This document shows, piece by piece, positions 48,011 through 59,602 of a stretch of 64,000 nt of DNA (position 1 is the stretch's first letter; each line of letters starts with the position of its first letter). The translations under genes and the position numbers were made by a program. Source of the DNA: Rhizopus arrhizus. Lineage: Eukaryota; Mucoromycota; Mucoromycetes; Mucorales; Rhizopodaceae. A model generated the notes under the pieces. It worked only from the letters and a program-made list of their open reading frames with translations, ran no database searches and was not told the origin of the DNA. Location of the stretch: positions 186,001-250,000 of the forward strand of contig JAKZZE010000028.1 in NCBI GenBank assembly GCA_024220505.1, written 5' to 3'.

Positions 48011-48239
48011 ATATGCTGTCCTTAAAGAAGGACAACTAAATACAAAACAAGCAATTTAATACTTTATAATGTTTGACAACAATTATGCAGATTACTATAT
48101 GTTTCATTATCTATAAAATACTCATTGTTTAGCTGTAAAGAATTAAGTTGAAGATTACATTGTGTTGATATAAGTACAATTCAGATATTAAGTAAAAGAA
48201 AAGATTACTTTTTATTGGCAATAAAGATATATTTACTTG

Positions 48240-48664
48240 TACACCATTTCCGGAAATAAATTGCACAAATATTTTTTTTTAATGGATGAAAATCTTAATA
48301 TTTATTAGACTTCATCAAAGAGTATAAAGATTGTGAGCGAATACAAGTGTATGAAACAGTGACTTGTCATGAAAATACAAAAGATATTAACATAGAGAAT
48401 TGTAAGCAGATAGTTTCAATAGTTCCTTCTGGATTTGATTGAGGACAAACTCATCCAAGACAGGAGTCTGTTCAAAGGATTGTTGCCAGTGGGCTTTCCA
48501 AATGAATTGAATGATTATAGCAAAACAAAAACAAAAAAAAAAACAAAAAAAAACATAGATTGTAAACTTGTCATATTAGTGTAAGATGCAATACTTGGAT
48601 AATCCAAGTGTAGATAAATCCTCAAATATTGAGCTGCAATTGGGATCTTTAGGATTTGACAAGT

Positions 48665-48697
<33 letters not shown>

Positions 48698-48747
48698 AAA
48701 GCTGCTTTCCACAAGTCTTGTTTTTGAATACAAGTAAAGAGCATATG
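48240..48747 (-). repeat. Left arm of inverted repeat (LINE 3' end)
   Basis: Runs from TACACCATTTCCGG to GAGCATATG. It matches the reverse complement of 52115-52626 almost base for base; the visible differences are mainly homopolymer lengths. The internal T tract (48666-48696) is 31 long here. Confidence 0.9.
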
Positions 48748-50530
48748 GTGCATAGGGCTACTGATAGAAGCTTTCTAGTAAGAACAACCTTTTTTATTTT
48801 TTATAGAATATTGGAAGAGTCACAATTTTGTCTGTTTTTGAACTGTATACCATTTGAAAGAAAATCTCGTTCAAAGAAATGATATGCTTTTTGTGCTTGG
48901 AGAAACTTGCTAAACTTGGATTTTTCTTGTGGGTCTTCTTCGCATATATCTTTGAAGGGAATGAGTAAACTAGTCTGTGGTGATATTGTCAGGTCATTTT
49001 CGATAGGTAAACAAGAGCAGGAGTCCAAAGCACAAAACATAGGGATTAGTGGATGGAGGTCTTTCATGTTGTCATAGGATCTGGAATGTTTAAATATCAA
49101 AGGGATGACGTGTAAGGGAGCCTCAAATGAAGATTGCAGAGTAATATCAATAAATTGCACAGGAAGTCTGGTATCCTTTGACGACAGTTTAACAGTAATG
49201 GATTGGTATATCGAAACTGGAAAACCTTTTGCTGAACTTCTACATTCAATAATGAAACACCAACTTTGTTTTTCGGCTGTTCTAGAGTTGTCCGAGAAAT
49301 CCTGAGAATCAGGTTGTGAGTCACAAATTGATACACAATAGAAGACACCTTGTTGTAAAAGCTATTTGGAAGACTTGTAATTCGCAGAAAATGCTACAAC
49401 TTGAAGAGTATGAGTATATTAGCAGTGTGTGCCCTGCCATAAACGGAGAGTTGGCGCTGTGAATAAATGTTAACCGAATTTTCAAGCTTGCTGATGGGTT
49501 CTTTATAGAATATAGTTCGTTGATCGTTGGTGAACCATATTGGGTATCCAAGGCACTTGATGTAGCCTAATGATTGAGAGTCAAACCACAAGGGACCATT
49601 ATGGCTGATCAGTTCTTTGAATTCTCGATTGTTGAATGTGAGTCCACCGGCTAAAGGAAATGTTACCGACTTGGAATAATTTACTTGAGAGTTAGATGCG
49701 CCATTATATACTTTTAGACCCTCTTGTAGTTCTAGAAATTCTTCCTTAGAATTGATAAATATGAGTACGTCGTCGGCGTAGGCTAATCATTTGACTGGTC
49801 TTGGTGCTGTTAATTGCAAATCAGAGTTGGATCCCCTAGCTGTAAGACAGTAACCATCAATGATTTCATTGTGAAGGATGGAGAGTAAGAATGGTTCTAT
49901 TGCAAGATTGAAAAGTATAAGTGAAATCGAGTCTCCTTGATGTAACCCACGCAATTGTTGTATGCTATCAGATAAGGATCCGTTCACATTGACTGAAATT
50001 GAATTGCCAAAGAAACGTTTGTGGATACACTTGATGAATCTATCGGGGAAACCAAATCTATTTAGTACTTTGCACAAACATTCGTGGTGAATACCATCGT
50101 AGGCTTTTGTTTGATCCAGCATGACTCCTAAAATTTCTGACATCGACGTTGATTTAGAGGTATCCTCCATAATCAACCAACAGGCAGAGCCATGATCTCC
50201 TATAAACCTATTGTGCATGAAGCCTAATTGGAAACGAGTAATCAACTTGGATGAGGTATCTATAATCCTGTTATTCATAATCCTTGTAAAGATTTTTGAA
50301 TGTGTATTGATCACTGAGATTGGGCGCGCCAGTTACTTAGACCTGTAAGGTCACCAGTCTTGGGTAAGAGAACCAAACAAGTTTACAGCCATGATTTTGG
50401 AAAAAAAAAAAAAAAAAGCCTTGTTGATAGCATCATTGTAAACCTGTAGTACTAGAGACTTGCAGCTAGGGTGACCAATTATCAAGTTTAAGATTTCATA
50501 GGGCCAATGTCAGACTGGAATAATATTACC
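48240..50530 (-). mobile_element. 5'-truncated LINE copy with dead reverse transcriptase
   Basis: The minus strand carries a broken non-LTR retrotransposon ORF2. Reading from about 50500, KIMAVNLFGSLTQDW lies upstream. The fingers/palm region follows (RFQLGFMHNRFIGDHGSACW, VMLDQTKAYDGIHHECLCKV, LRGLHQGDSISLILFNLAIE). Then an in-frame TGA comes just before LAYADDVLIFINSKEEFLEL (YADD at about 49781-49770). Downstream pieces (KLENSVNIYSQRQLSVYGRA and others) are split by further stops. The last 508 bases match the second copy at 52115-52626 in inverse order. Copies like this cannot move by themselves. Confidence 0.8.
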
Positions 50531-52029
50531 AAATATGATTTTAAATATCTAGTTGAATCTCAAGAAATCTCTAGAGATAAATCGCACCTTGCATATTCTG
50601 ATTATATAAAGAAATTACAGAAAGGTGTGAAAAAGAATTCAAATAAATGACAAGTTCTTGAAGCATGCAAGGTTGGGTTGCAGGTAAAGTAAAATACCGA
50701 CCTGTCTGATCGATTCTAATTCTAACATATAGCAGAATGCCCATAAAAACCATGCAAATAAATTCTTCTGGGAAAATAAGACAAAGCGCGTAATGGAAAT
50801 CGCGCCATCAGGATTAGCCATCGAAGTAAGAGGATGTCCTTTGACAGTTTGCTAATAGATACTCATAATTAACGATATTTATTAATAGGAAGAATTATTA
50901 CAACTGAGGAAAGTAACAGCTATTACTGCTCTAAACTCATTCAGCAATATAGAGAATGCAAAACGAGAAGAGAATGAAAGAAAGATAACGATTACGCAAA
51001 CTTGTTAGTGCTTAGTATTAAAATTACCCTTTCTGTAGAAAGAGAAAAGAAAGGCAACCAGTCAGAATGAGTAGGTATGAGTACAAACTTGAATAGGTAT
51101 TTTTATTTGCATACTTACTATATAAAACGGTAGACATGAAGCAAAAAACAGAATTCAAAAACAGAAAAGCCTACTTTTAAACAACTTTTCGAATCATTTC
51201 AACGTCAAGCATTATCTCAAGCGTCTGTTAATGACAGTCTATGCTTGGAGACCCATATATATGAACTGTTATAAGTACACTGTCTGGATTTTTTAATTGT
51301 ATTGTTTTATATAAGAATTACACCAAGGAGATTACGGATAAAACGAAGGGACCGAAGATGAACTGTGCAAGGAAGCTGGTTGCCTTGACTACCAACCGTC
51401 CAGAAGTAGAGGTTAGTACTCTTTTTGGAATAGCGGCATTGTAAGTATCTGCATTCATAAGCAATTTCAGCAAGTCTGTAGTAATATTACTCTGAATAGA
51501 ATTCAAAAACTCCCAGTACATACAACAACCAGTATCTCTTGCCTCGAAGTATAATATGATATATAATCTAATATAAAATAGAAAAGCACAAATCTCTGAA
51601 AATCTGTTATAGTTTTCTTTATTCATTATATATCATGTTACTTAATTCTAAACATACTCTTCAAACTGCTTTATCTATCTCTGAGCTGGACTAATATGAA
51701 TGTATCGCTCACTTGAAAAATTATTAAGAGAGTGACATTTTATTTTTATTACGAAGGTGCATATCATTGTTTTTTATGTCCAGAGAAGTTCTAAGTACAT
51801 TTCCTTTTGTTAAAAAAGAAATTACTGTGTCTATAAAATATTATATTATGTCTATAGAAAAATTTATAGTGTCTAATCTTATTTACTTGTCTAAAAAGTA
51901 ATTATAATCGTCCAATTTGAATTTCCAGATTGTACAAAAAAATTTTGGAGCTGTCTAATTCAAGGTTAAAATACTGTATCCTGTAATTTTTATTCTATTT
52001 GTTTGGTACAGACTTCTTCATAAATTATC
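50531..52029. other. AT-rich interval between the two LINE copies
   Basis: No supported gene. A 102-codon minus-strand ORF (51626-51318, MNKENYNRFSEICAFLFYIR...) has no domain. A GC-richer bit near 50770-50840 (ATCGCGCCATCAGGATTAGC) shows nothing further. Confidence 0.4.
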
Positions 52030-52164
52030 CACTCGAGCCAATTTGCATAGAATCATCCCAGCAAAGGTAGATGATGACTATTGCCAATTGTGCAAACTAC
52101 CAGAAATAGAGCAGCATATGCTCTTTACTTGTATTCAAAAACAAGACTTGTGGAAAGCAGCTTT

Positions 52165-52199
<35 letters not shown>

Positions 52200-52626
52200 A
52201 CTTGTCAAATCCTAAAGATCCCAATTGCAGCTCAATATTTGAGGATTTATCTACACTTGGATTATCCAAGTATTGCATCTTACACTAATATGACAAGTTT
52301 ACAATCTATGTTTTTTTTTTGTTTTTTTTTTTTTTGTTTTTGTTTTGCTATAATCATTCAATTCATTTGGAAAGCCCACTGGCAACAATCCTTTGAACAG
52401 ACTCCTGTCTTGGATGAGTTTGTCCTCAATCAAATCCAGAAGGAACTATTGAAACTATCTGCTTACAATTCTCTATGTTAATATCTTTTGTATTTTCATG
52501 ACAAGTCACTGTTTCATACACTTGTATTCGCTCACAATCCTTATACTCTTTGATAAAGTCTAATAAATATTAAGATTTTCATCCATTAAAAAAATATTTG
52601 TGCAATTTATTTCCGGAAATGGTGTA
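52030..52626 (+). mobile_element. Short 3' LINE fragment with zf-RVT motif
   Basis: Plus-strand coding end of the same LINE family. HRIIPAKVDDDYCQLCKLPE, then EQHMLFTCIQKQDLWKAAF, gives C-x2-C...H...C, the zf-RVT zinc motif at the end of LINE ORF2. A Lys run encoded by a 33-base A tract (52166-52198) follows, then SNPKDPNCSSIFEDLSTLGL. The element ends at GGTGTA (52626), with no poly-A tail seen. Confidence 0.75.
52115..52626 (+). repeat. Right arm of inverted repeat (LINE 3' end)
   Basis: Inverted partner of 48240-48747, separated by 3.4 kb. Both arms end at the same base of the element, which marks the true LINE 3' end. Confidence 0.9.
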
Positions 52627-52901
52627 TTTCTCAATAAACATAGACTAATGAGTGTGTTGTTGTTGTACAAGGAATTTTTTCTGCTACAAGTGTGACTTTT
52701 GATTGGTACACATGATCTACATTAAACTATGCATTCAGCCCTTTTTTATTTCTTTTCTCCTTATTCAACTATATACAATATAGATGCACGATATAATAAT
52801 GGGGATAAACAAGTCGGTTGGTAAAGATAATAATAAGGAACACTTATTTTGATTCTTTATATTAATGGATAATGAACAATTCTCTTTTTATAGCAAAAAA
52901 T

Positions 52902-53412
52902 ATGCTCCGAGCCAAACAAGTAGAGAACATACTAAAAGCAATATCAAATAAAGACCTTGAGCAATTAAAGAAACTAGCGAGACAACCAGAAGGATTTGTT
53001 TATGATCACATAAGAAAATATGTTTGGTAATAAATAATTTAGTAAATTATATCATAGATATTTAATTTATGTAGGCCTATCTTACTTCATACTCAACATG
53101 GAAATTATATTGTAGAAAAAGGAAGTGGTAACTAATGTTCACTTATAATTTCTTACATTTCTTTAATATTTATTTAATTTAGAAAAAGACTTGGCTGATC
53201 CATTACAAATTGCTAAAGATGTAGAAAGATCTTTATATTATTATCCACAAGGTATTTGTTTAATCTCTGTAATCTATGAAAGAGGATTGACAGCACTAAG
53301 AAAAAAAGTATACAAAAAGATATTTCGCCTGTATTAAAAGCACAGAAACAACAAGAATTACACTGTATGCTTGTGGAAATACTTTGGAGAAACCCTAATT
53401 TAAAATACTATC

Positions 53413-53456
<44 letters not shown>

Positions 53457-54320
53457 CAACATATTTATTGTAATAATAGGGGTTTCATGATATTTGTACT
53501 TGCTTCTTATTAGTTCTTGGTAAAAAGGCAGCTATACCTGCTGCTGAAAATGTAGCCTTATTCTTTTTAAGGGATGCTATGATGGATTCACTTGAACCGA
53601 TATCAAAACAACTACGGTTGATGAGTTCTATAATAGAATATGAGGACTCAGAATTGACTTCATTTTTAGAAAGGTAAAGTGAATAATCAACATAAATAGT
53701 ATACTTAGGTTCATTAGATGTAATGTGATGCCATATTACGCTATAAGTTGGATTTTAACTTGGTTCAGTCATGATTTTGAAAAATACGAAAAGATTGTGA
53801 GGTTATTTGATTTGTTTATATCCAGTGATGCTATTATGCCGGTTTATCTATCGAGTGCGGTAATATTCTAGAGATAAAACAGATAAATTTATAACACAAA
53901 TTTATAGATTATATTATTAAGAAGAGATGAAATATTAAAAGCGGATAGAGATATTGTTCATTCACTTGTTACTCGTATACCTCAAGATATGGACATTGAG
54001 AGAATCATACAAAAATCAGTTCAATTACAAGAAAAGTATACAGTATTACAGCTACAAAAGCAAAGTGGAATATGGTTACATGAAGAGTAAGTAAAGCTTA
54101 AAACTTACACCATATTATCTAATACTTCCATTCTAGATCTGTCATCAACACTTGGGATAATGATTGGGGAACATTAAAGTGGGGAGATGTACCTGATCAT
54201 TTACGAGCGAGTAAATACCCTAATTCACAATTAACAAAAGAAGTCTGGGAAGATGAAATGTTATCAGAGTGGAATAAAAGGAGAAGAGCATCTATTATAG
54301 ACGAACCAGACTTTTTATAA
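52902..54320 (+). CDS. TBC-domain Rab GAP (TBC1D20/Gyp8 family)
   Basis: Eight exons (52902-53026, 53075-53127, 53183-53251, 53320-53414, 53480-53673, 53718-53859, 53908-54086, 54137-54320) join in frame to 346 residues. After ARQPEGFVYDHIRKYVWPIL, exons 3 and 4 give DPLQIAKDVERSLYYYPQ and LKYYQGFHDICTCFLLVLG, where the YQG glutamine-finger motif is intact. CNVMPYYAISWILTWFSHDF, FDLFISSDAIMPVYLSSAII and RIPQDMDIERII follow the TBC1D20 pattern. Family members speed GTP hydrolysis by Rab1/Ypt1 at the ER/Golgi. The usual IxxDxxR arginine motif of TBC proteins reads KDVERS here. Intron 4 contains 39 A in a row (53417-53455). Confidence 0.9.
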
Positions 54321-56276
54321 CTTTACAGCATACAAATCAAATCATCTCTATTTTTTATTCTTGCTATAGCATTCACACATACACATCTATACACAGACGC
54401 ATATATACACAGCAAACAAGCAATAAATTAGAGCAAATAAACTTTTTTTTTTCTTTTTTTTTTACTATTCATTTTGATTTCAGCATATACGGTGCTTACT
54501 ACATTGAAAAAGCTATTATTGTGATAATCCAAAGAGAGTAGAATTATTTTCGTATTTCTTGATGAAACAGCATGATTTATGTACCAGAATGGCCTTTTAA
54601 TATATGTAAGAGCTTGTGATACACACGATAATAAACATTTTAAAAATGAGAGTAAAAGAAAGAAATCCAAGAGCTATTAATGGCCCAGAAGTACATTCTA
54701 CCCTGTACGATAAGATGATGTATTACTTCTTTCTCAAACGTTGTATGATTCTCCTTTGCTTGGAAAATAAGGGAATGTTAGTAAATTCTTTACAAACATG
54801 TATAAATTGTGACAAAGAGAGCATTCCTGTATGTATTATCCAAAAGCTTCATAAACACATCACTTCTTGATCGAGCTAAATCCACAAATGAAAGAAAGCT
54901 GTGATATCATTGTATCTGCAATCTTTGATGAAAGATAAAACGAAACAAAAAAAGAAAAGGTACCGTCTGTTTAGATGGGCTGTAAATAATAATAAGGAAG
55001 GTATTGCGAACTGCTTTGTCTATGATCATTCTTTTCTATGTTTTGTAAACTGCCATCTGACTTTTGATTAATCACGTCTTTAACAATGCAATACAGATGC
55101 TGAGGGCATAACACTAGCCATAATGTTTCAGCCTAGAGACCACGTGGATTTCTTTAGTCATGATAAAGATGATGGCCTTGTTTTTGGCCATGAGTTCTGT
55201 TTCTTGAGTAACTACCTGGATCACTGTATAAAAATAAATAGGAATAATGTGCCGAGATAAATTGCAAACACAGATAAAGACGATATTTAGGCAAAAGCAA
55301 AAAAAAAAATCTTAAAAGTTTATTCAGTTCGATCTGACGTACGGGTATGATTTAGACATATAAATAGTTATGTATACGTGCACTTTGAAGAACGTATATC
55401 TGGATTTGTTACTTGTGGTATAAAAAATAAATGATTGAAAATACAAGGACGTACAAGCCTGAACGACAATTAAAGATCACGAGCTACAGAAAATTGCGAA
55501 TGAAGTACTCAACTACTTGATCTAGAGTATCTTTTAAAAAATAAAGCACTTAAAAAACTAGTTATTATTATTAATTTATTACATATTCATATTTCTGTTG
55601 TTAAATCTAGGACATTTATGAAATCAAAATCATATCCAATTCATTCATCTCAGAAACTTACCAAGGATCTTATTATATTCTGTTTAGGATGTAGTGATGA
55701 CAATGTATGCCCTCTAATAAAAGTGATCTCTTGCCGTCTGCTTTGAATCGTCTGTCTACACGCCTTTTGCAATTCACAATGGTTGTTTTACCTTAATCCC
55801 ATTACTGACATGCTATGTTCTTCATCATTTAAGAAACTGATAGCTTGCGGAATAATTCAGATACTAGTGACATGGCCCCTACGATGGTCCAAGCGCCTTT
55901 ACCTCTGATTGTGAGTACTCTCCACCTTTGCACCATACTCTTCATTTTTTATCCTTCCCCCTTTTTTTTTTTACAAAGGGCGTTTTTTTAGTTCTTTTCC
56001 ACTCATTATGAAAGAGTTTATATGGGTGAACCGTTATTCAAACGTTCAGCGCTCAACAGAGTTTTTGTTTTCAATAAAGTTTGCTACTTCACATATTCAT
56101 TCATAAAAACCTGTACTGTAGTACAGCTCCCTTTATTCAATTTTCAGTGCATTGTTGAGTTTAAACTAAAAAAATTTCTTATATTCAACTATTGGTCAAA
56201 GCATTTTGCTGACTGTTAACATAGAGTATTTTCAATTTACGACTTGATTTATTTTTTCTTTTCTTTCCTATATACG
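54321..56276. other. Intergenic stretch between Rab GAP and arrestin genes
   Basis: No supported gene. An 84-codon ORF at 54616-54870 includes MRVKERNPRAINGPEVHSTL and CINCDKESIPVCII, has no known domain, and may be a relic. The rest is AT-rich. 55860-56240 has pyrimidine-rich DNA that may belong to the arrestin promoter. Confidence 0.45.
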
Positions 56277-57574
56277 ATGCCTGCTATTAGCCATTTGCTT
56301 ACAGGGGCAAAACAGCTCAGTATTGATCTTACAGAACCGGTAGTTTTCCTCAAGGTGGATGCCAATGACCCTTCAACACACGTATTGCGAGGTGAAGTAA
56401 GCGTTGTACTAACAAAACCCATAACGGCCACACAAGTAACTATCCGATTTACTGGCAAGTGTTCGATGGTATGGCCAGAAGGTAAAATCGACTTGATCTG
56501 ATTAGCTGCTAAACTGAATTGATTTGGATGATAGGCGTTGGCACAAAGATAAGCAAAGTATTGCATGAAAAAGTAATCTATGAGGAAGACCTCATTTTAC
56601 AATCATTCCCTGAACAACCAAAATCAGAGGGTATATTAAACCCTGGTTTACATCGCTGGCCATTTCAATTTTTATTATCCAATCAGCTAACAGAGACAAT
56701 TGAAGATGTACGCGGCAAGGTTTTCTACTATATGACAGCGACTATACACCGAGTGGGTGTAGCAACCACAAAGCTTCGAGCACGACGGGACGTTCTCCTC
56801 TTGCGTACACCAGATTGGCCTAACGATGATAACAATACTCATTCTTTGATGACATCCGAGCATCATTTCAATATTGGTGATACCTCGATCAATGTTGAAA
56901 AAACCATCTGTTCTTCCGGAACCGAGATTCCCATCTCGCTTTCTATTTTACCCAAAGTGAAACATGTCTCTATAGAATCTATCTCAGTCATCATTACCGA
57001 GAAACGTGTTTACTTGCTTCCCGAATTCAAGGCCAGTCGCGTCGAACTTTCTGATTTCAAGGTCACACTGTCCAACGCAACAAGTCTATTTGATGACCCA
57101 ACCATTGTACAACCCTCATTCAAAGATATTCAGCGATCTTTAAGTGTCAAGAATGCACACATCTCGTTGAATGAAGGCCCACTTCATCATCGTCTTGTAT
57201 TCTTACTACCTAATTGCTATCATCTCAATCATTCGACTACTTACAGTGATATCAGTATTGTTCATACACTAAAGATCAATATTGAGTTATCCTATGCTGG
57301 TGATACACGGATACCGATTAGATTCGAAACACCAATCACCATTCTGGATTGCAGATTAAGAGAAGATCATACCTTACCGACTTATGAGGAGGCATTGTTG
57401 TATAACACAGTGGTCAATGAAGAAGGCAAGCCAACGGAATCTTTTGTTTGTCCACGTTATCTTTCGTATAAAAAGAAGGGTAAAGGTACTCAAAGAGATC
57501 GAGCAAAACCAAGAAATGAAACTGCAATTTATCACAACAATAGTCTTCCTCCTCCATCCTATGATGACTTGTAA
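56277..57574 (+). CDS. Alpha-arrestin (Arrestin_N/Arrestin_C) ubiquitin-ligase adaptor
   Basis: Two exons (56277-56481, 56535-57574) give 414 residues. The N-terminal half is an arrestin fold: LSIDLTEPVVFLKVDAND, VLRGEVSVVLTKPITATQVT, RFTGKCSMVWPEG, GILNPGLHRWPFQFLLSN and GKVFYYMTATIHR. The C-terminal half is the second arrestin lobe (GTEIPISLSILPKVKHVSIE, RLVFLLPNCYHLNHS, LKINIELSYAGDTRIPIRFE). Near the end are LPTYEEAL and PPPSYDDL; the second is a full PPxY motif that binds WW domains of Rsp5/Nedd4 ligases. Such proteins guide ubiquitination and endocytosis of plasma-membrane transporters. It converges on the UAP1 gene, with 214 bases between stops. Confidence 0.92.
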
Positions 57575-57788
57575 AAAAAAAATACATACTTCTTGCATTA
57601 TATACACTTTTAAAAAATATTCCCCCATAATAAAACCTCCTTTTTTATACACATGAAGCACAGTCTTCATTTATTTCAGGTATAAAAACTTTATAATGTA
57701 CTTTATAAAATGATAGGAAAAAACAGAGTGGGAAAACGGAAAAGAAATGCTGAGGGAGAGAGAGAGAGGGAGATTTTCTATACAAAAC

Positions 57789-59409
57789 TTAATGAGCAAA
57801 ACGAATTAAATCTTCTTTTGTTTCAATAACAGCAGGAACACTGATTGTCTTTCCAGCAACATATTCTTGAAGACCTTCACCAGAGTAAGAGACCCAAGGA
57901 GAGATTTCAAACTCAAGTTTTTCATAATCGGTATCACCAGCAGCAACCTTTCCACCAGCAGCTTCAATGAAGCGTACATGTTGTGCAACGATATCCCTTC
58001 GAGAAGTTTCTGGGCAGTCAGCGCCTGAGCCAGGAGCGTTCTTTAAGGGAGAGAATTCTTCTTTACGGTCTACTTCAAGCACACTAAAGTTTTGAGCATA
58101 GGGGAAGACATCAAACACAAAGCATTCGAGCTTCATTCCGCTGTTGGACTTGGGCACAACGACTTCACCAGTCTCAAGATCGACGTATTTAATCTTCTTT
58201 TTGGCAATGTGGTATTCGAGTTGATCAGCAAAGCTGGGAACGCGTTCTAAAAATTCAGTGGAAAAGAAATGGTTGGCAATGTTGGCAGCACCAAATTGGA
58301 GAGAGCCATCTTCATTGCGCTTTTCGGATACATCTTGAGAGATTTCAGAGTATTCGACTACACCGTATTTACCATCACGGACACAGACAACACCCACAGG
58401 TTCCTCAGGAGAAGCCTTGCTGACCACCTTGACACCACAATCAGTTCCTTTGGAGACAGAGTAACCGATAAACACAGGGTCGGCTACACGGGCCAAACAG
58501 TTATCAACACAATAACAGTGAGAATACAAGATGCCACGTTCCTTTAATGATCTGATGACACCTTTGTTAACAACTGCAGCATAGATACCACCGTTACCAT
58601 CAGGAGCAATAGCGACCTATTGAAAAAGAAATGAATAAAGCTTATTTGCACTTTTTTTTTTCTCTATTTACCTTATCCTTTCCTTCCAAGATGATCTTAC
58701 CATCCATTGTCAAACAAGGAAGTGTACCTTTTAAAATGTAAGTACAACATAAACACTTTTCTCTCTCTCTCCCATGCTTACCTTGTTCAAAAAAGATGAC
58801 ATTTTCCTGTTTAAGACCAAAAAAGTTATTCTTTTCAAAGAACTCAAATGTAGGACGATGAGTAGGACCTGAAGTCATGATATACCAAGGAATGATACAT
58901 TCACCAGTACCTGGCTTTCTGTACTGACGAGCGATATCTTGCAAACGCAAGATACGTTCGGCTTGTAATTGGAAAAGAGACTTGTTGGAGGGCAAATTGA
59001 TGTTATAACAACCCTTGGGATCAGATGAACCCAAACGTGTACCTTGACCACCGGCCATCAAGATGACAGCGACCTTGCCCTGAGCAATTTGGCTCAAACC
59101 GATCGTTTCCCACTCACGAATTTGTTCAGGGGAGGCCTTGAGAACAGAGTCAAAGACGGTTTCAGAAAGAGGTTCCAGTTGAGCATGTTGGTTGAGTAAG
59201 GCAGCCTCGGCACCTTCGATAGCTTTACGATAAATGGTGTTTAATCGTTCAACATCCAAGTCCAAGAGTTGTTTCACAAGCTGTGCTTGTTGTTCTTGTT
59301 CGAGACTCTCGAAAAATTTAAAGACATGGCCTTGGCCGTTGATTTCATAGCGTTCCTTTAATGATTGAAGTTCAGTTTCGTTAATAGGAAGAAGTGAAGA
59401 AACGGTCAT
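57789..59409 (-). CDS. UAP1: UDP-N-acetylglucosamine pyrophosphorylase
   Basis: Three exons (59409-58782, 58727-58672, 58616-57789) give 503 residues, the normal size. VAVILMAGGQGTRLGSSDPK (residues about 112-131) is the nucleotide-binding signature. IPWYIMTSGPTHRPTFEFF, TMDGKIILEGKDK, VAIAPDGNGGIYAAV, HCYCVDNCLARVADPVFIGY and KLECFVFDVFPYA are conserved UAP1 blocks. The enzyme makes UDP-GlcNAc from UTP and GlcNAc-1-phosphate, the donor for chitin, GPI anchors and N-glycans, and acts in the cytosol. The middle exon is only 56 bases. A fungus with a chitin/chitosan wall should need it for growth. Confidence 0.96.
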
Positions 59410-59602
59410 GTTTGTAGATGAGGAATGAAGAGAAGAAAAAAGGAGAGGTCCCTCTTGAGTTTTTTATTATTATTAGAAAATAGTCGGTACTTTAATCATG
59501 TCTCTTCCGCGGATAAAATTGCATGCAAAAAAAAATTTTTATGGGTAGTGTGTGCAACAGTTCTATTTTTGTTTTTATTTGCTATAAATAAATATTACAC
59601 AT

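Larger units (their letters stand above)
44939..48239. other. Gene-poor interval with unresolved minus-strand exons
   Basis: No gene can be assigned with confidence. Exon-like segments lie at 46030-47060 on the minus strand (listed below), and a decayed coding stretch lies at 47490-48010. A 38-base A tract lies near 47308-47340, and another A run at 45520-45538. From 45000 to 46000 I see only AT-rich DNA. Confidence 0.45.
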
